A DNA stretch of 64,000 bases from Scandinavium sp036495715 (GTDB lineage: Bacteria; Pseudomonadota; Gammaproteobacteria; Enterobacterales; Enterobacteriaceae), in the NCBI GenBank assembly GCA_036495715.1, contig DASXML010000077.1:35591-99590 (forward strand), written 5' to 3'. A program made the position numbers and the translations under genes. Under the pieces are notes generated by a model. That model was not told where the DNA came from, made no database searches, and was given only the letters and a program-made list of their open reading frames with translations. Each line of letters starts with the position of its first letter. Position 1 is the stretch's first letter. Shown piece by piece: positions 42,880 through 51,759 of this stretch.

Positions 42880-43782
42880 ATGGCTTATCAATCACAAGAT
42901 ATTATTCGCCGTTCCGCGACTAACGGTTTCACGCCCGCGCCTCAGGCGCGGGATCATCAACAGGAAGTGGCGAAGCTTATCGACGTAACCACCTGTATCG
43001 GCTGTAAAGCCTGTCAGGTAGCCTGTTCCGAGTGGAACGATATCCGTGATGAAATCGGCAGTAACGTTGGGGTGTACGACAACCCGGCGGATTTGACCGC
43101 CAAATCATGGACCGTGATGCGCTTTTCGGAAGTGGAGCAGAACGACAAACTGGAATGGCTGATCCGCAAGGACGGCTGTATGCACTGCGCCGATCCGGGC
43201 TGTCTGAAAGCCTGTCCGTCGGAAGGGGCTATCATTCAGTATGCCAACGGCATTGTCGACTTCCAGTCCGAGCAGTGCATCGGCTGCGGCTACTGCATCG
43301 CCGGTTGCCCGTTCGACGTGCCGCGTATGAACCCGGAAGATAACCGCGTCTACAAATGTACACTGTGCGTAGACCGTGTGACCGTCGGCCAGGAACCGGC
43401 CTGCGTGAAAACGTGCCCAACCGGCGCAATCCACTTTGGTTCGAAAGAGGATATGAAAGTGCTGGCGGGCGAGCGTGTCACCGAGCTGAAAACGCGCGGC
43501 TATGACAACGCGGGTCTGTACGATCCCGCCGGGGTTGGCGGCACACACGTGATGTACGTGTTACATCACGCCGACAAGCCGAATCTGTATCACGGCCTGC
43601 CGGAGAATCCGCAAATCAGCCAGACCGTTAAGTTCTGGAAAGGTATCTGGAAACCGCTGGCCGCTGTCGGCTTCGCGGCGACATTTGCCGCCAGCATCTT
43701 CCACTATGTCGGTGTCGGGCCAAACCGTGCCGATGAGGAAGAGGACAATCTGCATGAAGAGAAAGACGAGGTGCGCAAATGA
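42880..43782 (+). CDS. fdoH: Formate dehydrogenase-O iron-sulfur subunit
   Basis: Beta subunit with four [4Fe-4S] clusters passing electrons from FdoG to FdoI. 300 residues. Cysteine motifs: CIGCKACQVACSEWN, CMHCADPGCLKACPS, CIGCGYCIAGCPFDVPR, CTLCVDRVTVGQEPACVKTCPTG. A C-terminal membrane anchor (about 255-280, KPLAAVGFAATFAASIFHYV) precedes a charged tail. Starts 12 bases after fdoG and overlaps fdoI by four bases. Confidence 0.97.
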   Translation: MAYQSQDIIRRSATNGFTPAPQARDHQQEVAKLIDVTTCIGCKACQVACSEWNDIRDEIGSNVGVYDNPADLTAKSWTVMRFSEVEQNDKLEWLIRKDGCMHCADPGCLKACPSEGAIIQYANGIVDFQSEQCIGCGYCIAGCPFDVPRMNPEDNRVYKCTLCVDRVTVGQEPACVKTCPTGAIHFGSKEDMKVLAGERVTELKTRGYDNAGLYDPAGVGGTHVMYVLHHADKPNLYHGLPENPQISQTVKFWKGIWKPLAAVGFAATFAASIFHYVGVGPNRADEEEDNLHEEKDEVRK

Positions 43783-44414
43783 AACGTCGTGACACCATCG
43801 TGCGCTACACCGCGCCGGAGCGCATCAACCACTGGGTCACCGCCTTCTGCTTCATTTTGGCGTCGGTGAGCGGACTGGGTTTTTTCTTCCCGTCCTTCAA
43901 TTGGCTGATGCATATCCTCGGCACGCCACAACTGGCGCGCATTCTGCATCCGTTCGTCGGGGTGGTGATGTTCGCGTCGTTCATCATCATGTTCTTCCGC
44001 TATTGGCACCACAATCTCATCAACCGTGAAGATATCTTCTGGGCGAAAAATATCCGCAAGGTTATCGTCAATGAGGAAGTGGGCGACACCGGGCGCTATA
44101 ATTTCGGTCAGAAATGCGTGTTCTGGGCGGCGATTATCTTCCTGGTGCTGCTGTTGGTAAGCGGGGTCATCATCTGGCGACCTTACTTCGCACCTGCGTT
44201 CCCGATCCCGATTATCCGCATCGCGCTGATGCTGCATTCATTTGCCGCAGTCGCGTTAATTGTGGTTATTATGGTGCATATCTATGCCGCCCTTTGGGTG
44301 AAAGGCTCCATTACCGCGATGGTGGAAGGCTGGGTCACCAGTAAGTGGGCGAAAAAACATCACCCGCGCTGGTACCGTGAAGTCCGCCAGAAAGAGGAAA
44401 AATCGACCGAATGA
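43779..44414 (+). CDS. fdoI: Formate dehydrogenase-O cytochrome b556 subunit
   Basis: Gamma subunit, a four-helix membrane cytochrome b that reduces quinone. 211 residues. Helices at about 15-38, 52-73, 110-132 and 150-175; heme-liganding His residues are available in RINHWVTAF, LHPFVGVVMF and LHSFAAVALIVVIMVHIYAALWVKG. ATG overlaps the fdoH stop; its stop overlaps the fdhE start. Confidence 0.96.
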   Translation: MKRRDTIVRYTAPERINHWVTAFCFILASVSGLGFFFPSFNWLMHILGTPQLARILHPFVGVVMFASFIIMFFRYWHHNLINREDIFWAKNIRKVIVNEEVGDTGRYNFGQKCVFWAAIIFLVLLLVSGVIIWRPYFAPAFPIPIIRIALMLHSFAAVALIVVIMVHIYAALWVKGSITAMVEGWVTSKWAKKHHPRWYREVRQKEEKSTE

Positions 44415-45340
44415 GTATTCGCATAATCCCGCAAGATGAGTTGGGGAGTAGCGAGAAACGCACGGCGGAAGGAATTCCGCCGTTATTATTCCCGCGACTG
44501 AAAAACCTCTATCACCGCAGAGCTGAACGCCTGCTGCAGTTGGCACAGGAAAATCCGCTCGGTGATTTTCTGCGCTTTGCGGCGCTAATAGCCCACGCCC
44601 AGGAAGTGGTGCTGTACGACCATCCTCTGGAAATGGACCTGACAGCGCGCATCAAAGAAGCCGCCGCGCAAGGCAAGCCACCGCTGGATATCAATACCCT
44701 GCCGCGCGATAAACACTGGCAAAAGCTGTTGCAGTCGATGATTGCCGAGCTGAAACCCGAGATGAGCGGCCCGGCACTGGCGGTTATCGAGAATCTTGAA
44801 AAAGCTTCTGATACAGAGCTGGAAGAGATGGCGAGCGCGCTGTTCGCTTCAGATTTTGCTGCCGTCAGCAGCGATAAAGCCCCGTTCATCTGGGCAGCAC
44901 TGTCGCTGTATTGGGCGCAAATGGCGAACCTGATCCCCGGCAAAGCCCGTGCAGAATACGGTGAGCATCGCCAGTTTTGTCCGGTGTGCGGCTCGATTCC
45001 GGTGTCTAGCGTGGTGCAAATCGGCAGTTCGCAAGGGCTGCGCTACCTGCACTGCAACCTGTGTGAGTCCGAGTGGCATGTCGTGCGCGTGAAATGCAGC
45101 AACTGCGAGCAGAGCCGCGATTTACACTACTGGTCGCTGGATAACGAGCAGGCCTCTGTCAAAGCCGAAAGCTGTGGCGACTGCGGCACCTATCTCAAAA
45201 TTCTGTATCAGGAAAAAGATCCGAACGTCGAGCCTGTCGCCGACGATCTCGCCTCGCTGGTACTGGACGCACGCATGGAACAAGAGGGCTTTGCCCGCAG
45301 TTCCATCAACCCGTTCCTGTTCCCTGGGGAAGGTGAGTAA
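44411..45340 (+). CDS. fdhE: Formate dehydrogenase accessory protein FdhE
   Basis: Cytoplasmic factor needed for assembly of respiratory formate dehydrogenases; binds FdoG and iron through rubredoxin-like CxxC motifs. 309 residues, as in E. coli. Four pairs are visible: CPVCGSIP, CNLCESEW, CSNCEQS, CGDCGTY. Overlaps the fdoI stop by four bases. A hairpin (AAACCGGG ... CCCGGTTT, 45351-45376) follows the stop. Confidence 0.95.
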   Translation: MSIRIIPQDELGSSEKRTAEGIPPLLFPRLKNLYHRRAERLLQLAQENPLGDFLRFAALIAHAQEVVLYDHPLEMDLTARIKEAAAQGKPPLDINTLPRDKHWQKLLQSMIAELKPEMSGPALAVIENLEKASDTELEEMASALFASDFAAVSSDKAPFIWAALSLYWAQMANLIPGKARAEYGEHRQFCPVCGSIPVSSVVQIGSSQGLRYLHCNLCESEWHVVRVKCSNCEQSRDLHYWSLDNEQASVKAESCGDCGTYLKILYQEKDPNVEPVADDLASLVLDARMEQEGFARSSINPFLFPGEGE

Positions 45341-45350
45341 ACCTGTCGAT

Positions 45351-45376
45351 AAACCGGGTGCGTGAGTGCCCGGTTT
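45351..45376 (+). terminator. Hairpin after fdhE, weak terminator
   Basis: AAACCGGG and CCCGGTTT pair across a ten-base loop, 10 bases after the fdhE stop. Only a short T stretch follows, so termination strength is uncertain. Confidence 0.55.
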
Positions 45377-45535
45377 AACATTGATAAGGTGTAATCACGC
45401 CAGGGTACGTCATCGTGCCCTGGCTCAATTTTGCGAGCCGCTTTCCAGAATCTGATTACGCCCTCTTTTTTCATTTTCCATTTACGTCAACCCAAGTTAT
45501 AAAACTGGATATAAACACAGTTAAAGGGGCGGAAA

Positions 45536-46519
45536 ATGGCGCTGGAACAGGGAATTGCTGAGTGGGTAAACGACTTTATCGCTGCAGGCAGACCATCGGC
45601 TAGAAACCAGAGTGTTACAGAGCGTAGAGCCGGGTACATCGCCAGCACGGCACTTGCTGGGGAAACAGAAACTCGCGTGCAGGTGCGCGACATTGAACGG
45701 GAAGGTATGCATTTTAGGGTGGTGTCTCCGCTCAAAATCACGGGTTTCCTTCCTGCGGTTATCTACTATCACGGTGGTTGTTTTGTCAGCGGCGGATTTG
45801 CTACCCATGACAATCAGCTTCGCCAGTTGGCGTACTACGGCAATTGCCATATGATTGCCGTGCAGTACCGGCTAGCGCCGGAGAATACTTTTCCTGCGGC
45901 CCACGATGATGCGCTTAACGGGGCTGAAATCATCCGGCGCAACGCCAATAAACTGGGTATCGATGCTCAACATATCTCACTTGCAGGTGATAGCGCGGGC
46001 GGCCATCTCGCATTAGTAACCGCATTGCGATTAAAAGCCCTGGCCCAATGGCAACCTGCGCAACTACTCCTGATCTACCCAATGCTGGACGCTACCACAC
46101 GTTGTGAAAGCTACACCCGCAACGGCGAAGATTATGTGATAACGCGAGATACCCTGCTAAGCGGCTATGAAATGTATCTGGCAGAGTTACCGCGTGACCA
46201 CCCAGAGGCAAGCCCGTTATGGCGTGATGATTTTAATGGGCTACCACCAGTGCATATCATCACCGCAGAATACGACCCGCTATGCGATGAGGGAGAAAGA
46301 CTTTATCAGCGTATGCAGGATCAAGGGGTGAACTGTACCTGTCAGCGCTGGCCGGGTGTCATACACGGCTTCTTTCAGCTGGCAGGCGTTAGTGAATCAG
46401 CACGGCGGGTAATACAAGACGTGGCCCGTCGCATCACACGACGGGCAGGTGATAATTACTCTTCCTCGTTACCGCCCTCTTCCAGCGGCCCGAAAGGTTT
46501 GGCGGGTAGCACGATGTAA
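45536..46519 (+). CDS. HSL-type alpha/beta hydrolase
   Basis: 327-residue hydrolase of the hormone-sensitive-lipase family (alpha/beta hydrolase 3), like Aes. Oxyanion motif YYHGGCFVSGG (about 76-86), nucleophile GDSAGG with Ser (about 152-157), acid in AEYDPLCDEG, catalytic His in WPGVIHGFFQ. No signal peptide. ATG behind GGGGCGGAAA. The last 21 codons (from 46456) overlap the 3' end of the converging fabY on the opposite strand, so the tail (YSSSLPPSSSGPKGLAGSTM) is read from fabY antisense. E. coli has fdhE next to fabY with no such gene; likely an insertion. Confidence 0.85.
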   Translation: MALEQGIAEWVNDFIAAGRPSARNQSVTERRAGYIASTALAGETETRVQVRDIEREGMHFRVVSPLKITGFLPAVIYYHGGCFVSGGFATHDNQLRQLAYYGNCHMIAVQYRLAPENTFPAAHDDALNGAEIIRRNANKLGIDAQHISLAGDSAGGHLALVTALRLKALAQWQPAQLLLIYPMLDATTRCESYTRNGEDYVITRDTLLSGYEMYLAELPRDHPEASPLWRDDFNGLPPVHIITAEYDPLCDEGERLYQRMQDQGVNCTCQRWPGVIHGFFQLAGVSESARRVIQDVARRITRRAGDNYSSSLPPSSSGPKGLAGSTM

Positions 46520-47445
46520 ATGCCTTCAAAGATAGCGCCGGATGTGTCATCGCCAAACAGCTCTACTTGCATTTGCACACGCGCTTTGCGGCCGCGCGCC
46601 AGGCGGTCGAGGTCGCCGCTGAGTGAGCCTAAATCGGCGATCGCGCTCGGCCTGCCACTGATTGGGTTGCTGTAACGAATATGCGCGTCGGCCAGAATGA
46701 TGGTTCCGCCGAGGTGGCGCTCGCGCAGCATCAGCCAGATTAGCCCCCAGCCAGTTAGCGTGGCGAGGGAAAACAGGCTCCCGGCAAACAGGGTGTTATG
46801 CGGGTTCTGGTTGCCAATTTCCGGCATGGTAGTAATGAATTTTTGTCCGGTGTACTGCTGAATGCGCACACCCATTTTTTCGCTCAGCGGGATATGCTCG
46901 TACCACGCCTGCTGTAACTGACCGCACCAGTCGCCGCGATGCAAAATATCATCCAGCGTCGCCACCGGTTTTATCATCAGGAAGTGACGAACCGGCGTGG
47001 TTTGCGGGGTGGTGATTTCCCCTTGGTTCTCGAAACCGAGCTTGGCAAAAAACTCAACCGCATCTTCACGAGCGCTACAGGTTACGCGTTTCACGCCTTC
47101 CTGACGCGCGACGGATTCCAGCGTCATCGCCATCAGCGTGCCGAGACCTTTGTCCTGCACGGTCGGGTCGACTGCCATAAAACGTATCGACGCTTCATCA
47201 TCAGCATTGATATACAACCGCCCTACCGCCACCAGGTTGCCCGCTTCATCCATTACCATTTGATGATGCGCCATGGCGTCCCAGGCATCACGCTCTGAAC
47301 CTTGCGGTTGATGCAGCGGCTTGCGCAGCATCTCCCAGCGAAAGTGGTAATAACGCGCTAATTCTTCTTCCGTTTGCGGTACTCGAAGGTGATACATAGC
47401 GGCACTCTCTTTAGGGGCTCGCGACCAACCAGCATGCAGTGTCAT
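46456..47445 (-). CDS. fabY: Acetyltransferase/thioesterase-like FabY (YiiD)
   Basis: Two-domain protein with a role in starting fatty-acid synthesis in E. coli. 329 residues, same as E. coli. N-terminal GNAT acetyltransferase (about 17-160, FMAVDPTVQDKGLGTLMAMTLE) and C-terminal YiiD hot-dog thioesterase-like domain (about 175-329, NPHNTLFAGSLFSLATLTGWG). The ATG at 47445 overlaps the dtd stop (ATGA), supporting the full-length start. The stop lies inside the converging hydrolase gene. Confidence 0.94.
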   Translation of the reverse strand: MTLHAGWSRAPKESAAMYHLRVPQTEEELARYYHFRWEMLRKPLHQPQGSERDAWDAMAHHQMVMDEAGNLVAVGRLYINADDEASIRFMAVDPTVQDKGLGTLMAMTLESVARQEGVKRVTCSAREDAVEFFAKLGFENQGEITTPQTTPVRHFLMIKPVATLDDILHRGDWCGQLQQAWYEHIPLSEKMGVRIQQYTGQKFITTMPEIGNQNPHNTLFAGSLFSLATLTGWGLIWLMLRERHLGGTIILADAHIRYSNPISGRPSAIADLGSLSGDLDRLARGRKARVQMQVELFGDDTSGAIFEGIYIVLPAKPFGPLEEGGNEEE

Positions 47446-47879
47446 ACCTGCAACCAGAACGTCACGGGACCATCATTGACCAGCGATACCTGCATATCTG
47501 CGGCGAAACGCCCTGTTTGGGTGTGCATCTCTTGTTGGCGACAGCGCTCAACAAAATACTCATACAGCGCTTCAGCGCGATCGGGCGCAGCCCCGCGGGA
47601 AAAACCCGGACGCATGCCGCGCTCGGTGTCTGCCGCCAGTGTAAACTGCGACACCACCAGCACACTGCCATCCGCCTGCTGCACGTTAAGGTTCATTTTG
47701 TCGTCGGCGTCGCTAAAAATTCGGTAACCCAGAACGCGTTCACACAGGCGATTCGCTTTCTGTTCGTCATCTTCCTTTTCGACACCCAATAACACCAAAA
47801 GTCCCTGACCAATTTCACCCGTCACCTCGCCGTCCACGGTGACGCTGGCACGGGTGACGCGCTGAATTAATGCAATCAT
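47442..47879 (-). CDS. dtd: D-aminoacyl-tRNA deacylase
   Basis: Removes D-amino acids (and glycine from tRNA-Ala) from mischarged tRNA. 145 residues, the family length. The active-site SQFTLAAD and the cross-subunit Gly-Pro motif NDGPVTFWLQV at the C-terminus are intact. Overlaps yihY upstream and fabY downstream by four bases each, so yihX-yihY-dtd-fabY form one tightly packed group. Confidence 0.97.
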   Translation of the reverse strand: MIALIQRVTRASVTVDGEVTGEIGQGLLVLLGVEKEDDEQKANRLCERVLGYRIFSDADDKMNLNVQQADGSVLVVSQFTLAADTERGMRPGFSRGAAPDRAEALYEYFVERCRQQEMHTQTGRFAADMQVSLVNDGPVTFWLQV

Positions 47880-48748
47880 GGTTGTTCGTCTTCTTGTTGA
47901 AGTGCAGCGAGTTTAAGTTTTCGGTATTCCCCGAGAGTGACAGTTATTTCTGCGCCAAGCAAGACGATGCACCACGTCCAGTAAACCCACACAAATAAAA
48001 TGGGGATGACTGAAAGCACGCCATAAATCAGCTGATACGAGGGGAAAGTGGTGATGTAGAGGGCAAAACCTTTTTTGCCGAGTTCAAACAACAATGCGGC
48101 CACCAGCGCGCCAACGATGGCATCGCGATTCATCACCCGCGTCGTCGGCACGATGCTGTAGAGCATCCAGAACGAAATCCAGGACAGCAGCAGCGGGAAG
48201 ATGCGCAGGATGTTATCAATTACCCCGTTGATTTCACTCGCCCAACTCAACGAGAGGAGATAGGAGCTGATCGCCAGACTCGCCCCGGCCAGCAATGGCC
48301 CGAGTGTCAAAATCATCCAGTAGACGGCGAAAGAGTAGATTTTTGGCCGCACTCGCTTGCTCCGCCAGATAGCATTCAACGCGCTATCAATGGCATACAT
48401 CAGCAACAACGCGGTGACGATAAGCCCACAAGCGCCCACCGCCGTCATTTTGTTGGAGTTTGCGACGAACTGTTCGATGTAGCGCTGAATCACGTCACCC
48501 GTCGCGGGCAGAAAATTGGCGAAGACAAAATGACTCAGCGTGATGCTGACATCCGAAAACATCGGAAATGCGGCGAAAAGGGCGAAAATTACTGCAATTA
48601 GCGGCACAAGCGAGAGTAACGACACATACGCCAGATTCCCGGCAAGCGTCGTCATGTGGTCTTCATCAATACGCTGCCAGAGCAATTTCAGCCAGGCGAC
48701 CAGCGGCCTGGCATGATGGGCGGCTTTTTGATGAACGGTTTTTAGCAT
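47876..48748 (-). CDS. yihY: YihY/RbnN-type inner-membrane protein
   Basis: 290-residue polytopic protein of the YihY family (formerly misassigned as RNase BN). Six hydrophobic segments; signatures TTLAGNLAYVSLLSLVPLIAVIFALFAAFP and GALVAALLFELGKKGFALYI. Function unknown. The start overlaps the end of yihX by seven bases; the stop overlaps dtd by four. Confidence 0.94.
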   Translation of the reverse strand: MLKTVHQKAAHHARPLVAWLKLLWQRIDEDHMTTLAGNLAYVSLLSLVPLIAVIFALFAAFPMFSDVSITLSHFVFANFLPATGDVIQRYIEQFVANSNKMTAVGACGLIVTALLLMYAIDSALNAIWRSKRVRPKIYSFAVYWMILTLGPLLAGASLAISSYLLSLSWASEINGVIDNILRIFPLLLSWISFWMLYSIVPTTRVMNRDAIVGALVAALLFELGKKGFALYITTFPSYQLIYGVLSVIPILFVWVYWTWCIVLLGAEITVTLGEYRKLKLAALQQEDEQP

Positions 48749-49341
48749 AGCTGTTTCGCAAAATACTCAGGGATGATTTCTTTTCCGGTCACCAGAATGC
48801 TGGTGATACCCAGCTGATTAGCACCCTCTATATTATCGGCGTTGTCGTCGAAAAAGACCGTGTCGGCAGCAGAAAAACCTTCCGCTTCCAGGACTCGCTG
48901 GTAAATCCGCGCTTCCGGCTTACGCATCCCCATTTCTTGCGAAAGGTAAATATGGTCAGCGGCGTCGCGCACTTCAGGGTATTCATCCGGCCAGAAAGTC
49001 GTATGCAGACGGTTGGTATTCGAGAGCACAACGACGCGATGGCCCTGTTCACGAAGCTTATGCATCACGGCTATCACTTCCGGGCGCAGTCCGACAAATA
49101 TCGCCTGCCAGCCGTGGGAGAACTGCTCATAACTCAGCGACAGGTCCATTTCGTGGCACAGCGCCTCGGCAAAGGCTTCATCGCTGATTTCACCTCGCTC
49201 ATGCTGATGGAATGCTTCCCCCATGACGAAATTCTGCTTCAACGTCGCCAGCGGCACACGGCTGAAATCACTCCACGCGCCGAACACCCGGTTGAAGTCG
49301 ATATCGACAATCACATTACCTAAATCAAAGATATAGAGCAT
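48742..49341 (-). CDS. yihX: Alpha-D-glucose-1-phosphate phosphatase YihX
   Basis: HAD-family phosphatase that hydrolyses alpha-D-glucose 1-phosphate. ATG at 49341 (MLYIFDLGNVIVDIDF), behind AGAGGATC, gives 199 residues as in E. coli; the 22-residue upstream extension is non-coding leader. Nucleophile Asp6 in FDLGN, motif II VVVLSNTN, motif IV VFFDDNADNIEGA. First gene of yihX-yihY-dtd-fabY. In E. coli the sulfoquinovose cluster lies between this gene and bipA; here they are separated by only about 210 bases. Confidence 0.96.
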   Translation of the reverse strand: MLYIFDLGNVIVDIDFNRVFGAWSDFSRVPLATLKQNFVMGEAFHQHERGEISDEAFAEALCHEMDLSLSYEQFSHGWQAIFVGLRPEVIAVMHKLREQGHRVVVLSNTNRLHTTFWPDEYPEVRDAADHIYLSQEMGMRKPEARIYQRVLEAEGFSAADTVFFDDNADNIEGANQLGITSILVTGKEIIPEYFAKQLC

Positions 49342-49471
49342 GATCCTCTCCTTTTGCGTCATGGAAAAATAACTGTAGCGGGAAAGGGCGGGTTTGACTA
49401 CCGGCATGACGAGCAGGATGGGAAAACGGTGATGCTGCTAAGGCTGCGTTGGGTCGTGAATGGTGACAAAC

Positions 49472-49500
49472 AAAAAAGCCGCTGAAATCAGCGGCTTTTT
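49472..49500 (-). terminator. Terminator of bipA
   Basis: AAAAAGCCGCTGA and TCAGCGGCTTTTT pair perfectly around AA, with A and T runs on the two sides. It lies beyond the bipA stop and a REP element. Confidence 0.92.
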
Positions 49501-49503
49501 ATT

Positions 49504-49530
49504 GCCGGATGAGCGTAAGCGCAATCCGGC
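49504..49530. repeat. REP element downstream of bipA
   Basis: GCCGGATGAGCGTAAGC followed by GCAATCCGGC is a single REP hairpin between the bipA stop and its terminator. Confidence 0.88.
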
Positions 49531-49552
49531 TGAAGGCTAGAGCAAAAGAAAC

Positions 49553-51379
49553 TTACGCTTCTTTTGGACCACGGCCAGCACGTTTACGGTCGTTCTCGGT
49601 CAGATGACGTTTACGGATACGGACAGAAGTAGGGGTTACTTCTACCAGTTCGTCGTCATCGATGAACTCTAGAGCCTGCTCAAGGGACATCTTCTGGGCA
49701 GGAACCAGCGTGGTGGCTTCGTCAGTACCGGAAGCACGCATGTTGGTCAGTTTCTTACCGGTCAGGCAGTTTACAGTCAGGTCGTTAGAACGACTGTGAA
49801 TACCGATGATCTGGCCTTCGTAAACTTCTGCACCGTGACCCAGGAACAGCTTACCGCGGTCCTGCAGGCTGAACAGTGCGAACGCGACTGCTTTACCCTG
49901 GCCGTTAGAAATCAGTACGCCGTTCTGGCGCTGGCCGATTTCACCCGGACGAACGTCGTCGTAGTGGCTGAAGGTGGAGTACAGCAGACCGGTACCTGAA
50001 GTCATGGTCATGAACTCGGTACGGAAACCGATCAGACCACGTGCTGGGATCAGGTAATCCAGACGAATACGGCCTTTGCCGTCAGGGATCATGTCTTTAA
50101 CATCACCCTTACGCTCGCCCATTGCCTGCATCACGGAGCCCTGGTGCTGCTCTTCGATATCCAGCGTCACATTCTCGAACGGCTCTTGCTTACGGCCATC
50201 GATCATACGGTTGATAACTTTCGGACGGGACACAGCCAGTTCGAAGCCTTCACGACGCATGTTTTCGATAAGCACAGACAGGTGCAGTTCGCCACGACCA
50301 GATACACGGAACGCGTCCGCATCTTCGGTTTCGTCAACGCGCAGTGCTACGTTGTGCACCAGCTCTTTGTTCAGGCGGTCGAGGATCTGACGTGAAGTCA
50401 CGTACTTACCTTCTTTACCACAGAACGGAGAGGTGTTGACGTTGAAGAACATGGTGACCGTTGGTTCATCAACGGACAGCGCTGGCAGCGCTTCTACCGC
50501 CTGCACGTCGCAGATGGTGTCAGAGATGTTCAGCTCGCCCAGACCGGTGATGGCAATGATATCGCCCGCTTCCGCTTCGGTGGCTTCGATACGTTCCAGA
50601 CCGAGGTGGCCCAGGACTTTACCGACTTTACCGTTACGGGTTTTGCCTTCGCTATCAATGATAGTGACCTGCTGGTTCGGCTTCACTTTACCGCGTTTGA
50701 TGCGGCCAATGCCGATAACACCCACGTAGTTGTTGTAGTCGAGCTGAGAGATTTGCATCTGCAGCGGACCATCAAGGTCAACGTTTGGTGCTTTAACGTG
50801 GTCAACAATCGCCTGGTACAGCGGGGTCATGTCTTCCGCCATATCAGTGTGATCGTTACCCGCAATCCCCATCAGTGCAGATGCATAGATGATTGGGAAG
50901 TCGAGCTGCTCGTCAGTTGCGTCAAGGTTTACGAACAGGTCGAAGACCTGATCAACAACCCAGTCAGGACGCGCGCCAGGGCGGTCAACTTTGTTGATTA
51001 CCACGATCGGCTTCAAACCATGGGCAAATGCCTTTTTGGTTACGAAGCGCGTCTGCGGCATTGGGCCATCCATTGCGTCAACGACCAGCAGCACGGAGTC
51101 TACCATGGACATTACACGTTCAACTTCACCACCGAAGTCGGCGTGGCCCGGGGTATCAACGATGTTGATACGGTAGTCATTCCACTTGATAGCGGTGTTT
51201 TTAGCGAGGATGGTAATCCCACGCTCTTTCTCCAAATCATTGGAGTCCATCACGCGTTCGGTGGCTTCAGCACGTTCATTACTGAAGGTACCAGATTGCT
51301 GCAGCAGCTTATCAACCAGGGTAGTTTTACCATGGTCGACGTGCGCGATGATGGCGATGTTACGCAGATTTTCGATCAC
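49553..51379 (-). CDS. bipA: Ribosome-binding translational GTPase BipA/TypA
   Basis: EF-G-like GTPase that assists 50S assembly, notably at low temperature, and responds to stress. 608 residues (607 in E. coli) from a GTG at 51379 (MIENLRNIAIIAHVDHGKTT). G motifs: AHVDHGKT (12-19), DTPGHADFGGEVERV, NKVDRPGARPD. Domain V and the BipA-specific C-terminal domain end in RIRKRHLTENDRKRAGRG. Divergent from glnA with the NtrC/sigma-54 region between them. Confidence 0.97.
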   Translation of the reverse strand: MIENLRNIAIIAHVDHGKTTLVDKLLQQSGTFSNERAEATERVMDSNDLEKERGITILAKNTAIKWNDYRINIVDTPGHADFGGEVERVMSMVDSVLLVVDAMDGPMPQTRFVTKKAFAHGLKPIVVINKVDRPGARPDWVVDQVFDLFVNLDATDEQLDFPIIYASALMGIAGNDHTDMAEDMTPLYQAIVDHVKAPNVDLDGPLQMQISQLDYNNYVGVIGIGRIKRGKVKPNQQVTIIDSEGKTRNGKVGKVLGHLGLERIEATEAEAGDIIAITGLGELNISDTICDVQAVEALPALSVDEPTVTMFFNVNTSPFCGKEGKYVTSRQILDRLNKELVHNVALRVDETEDADAFRVSGRGELHLSVLIENMRREGFELAVSRPKVINRMIDGRKQEPFENVTLDIEEQHQGSVMQAMGERKGDVKDMIPDGKGRIRLDYLIPARGLIGFRTEFMTMTSGTGLLYSTFSHYDDVRPGEIGQRQNGVLISNGQGKAVAFALFSLQDRGKLFLGHGAEVYEGQIIGIHSRSNDLTVNCLTGKKLTNMRASGTDEATTLVPAQKMSLEQALEFIDDDELVEVTPTSVRIRKRHLTENDRKRAGRGPKEA

Positions 51380-51530
51380 AACTTTGCCTCAGGCATTAGA
51401 AATAGCGCGTTATTGTACACGGATTAATCGCAGGACTAAACAGGATCACAAACATCCTCTGCAAACAAGTATCGCAGAGTTGTCGTGTGATCGCTTTCAC
51501 GAAGAGTAAAAAGGGCTAAATTACGTAATT

Positions 51531-51620
51531 TGCACCAAAACAGTGCCTACATTTGACACGTGAGCACTATTTTGGTGCAAGATATCCATCATGGTGCAGC
51601 CCTTTTGCACTATGGCGCGC
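51531..51620 (+). promoter_or_regulatory. NtrC-binding sites upstream of glnA
   Basis: GCAC-TATTTTG-GTGC (51564-51578) is the strong NtrC palindrome; TGCACCAAAACAGTGCC (51531-51547) is another. Lower-affinity forms follow at 51592-51620 (GGTGCAGCCCTTTTGCAC, TGCACTATGGCGC). The layout copies the E. coli glnA enhancer, which also represses the upstream sigma-70 promoter. Confidence 0.85.
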
Positions 51621-51651
51621 ATTATAACGCCTTTTACGGGGCATTTAAAAG

Positions 51652-51667
51652 TTGGCACAGATTTCGC
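51652..51667 (+). promoter_or_regulatory. Sigma-54 promoter glnAp2
   Basis: TTGGCACAGATTTCGC carries the -24 GG and -12 GC elements of sigma-54 promoters with the correct spacing and equals the E. coli glnAp2 core. Confidence 0.93.
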
Positions 51668-51759
51668 TTTATCTTTTTCAAGGCAACAACGCCACATTAA
51701 GCAGTGCCAAGAATAGTGCGTTACCACGACGACACTGACAAATCCGGGAGAGTTTAAGT

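Noticed and set aside
42094..42891. 265-codon minus-strand frame opposite fdoG
   Set aside because: Antisense shadow; the coding strand is fully explained by FdoG.
50606..51427. 273-codon plus-strand frame opposite bipA
   Set aside because: Antisense of bipA, extends into the promoter region; no domain or RBS.
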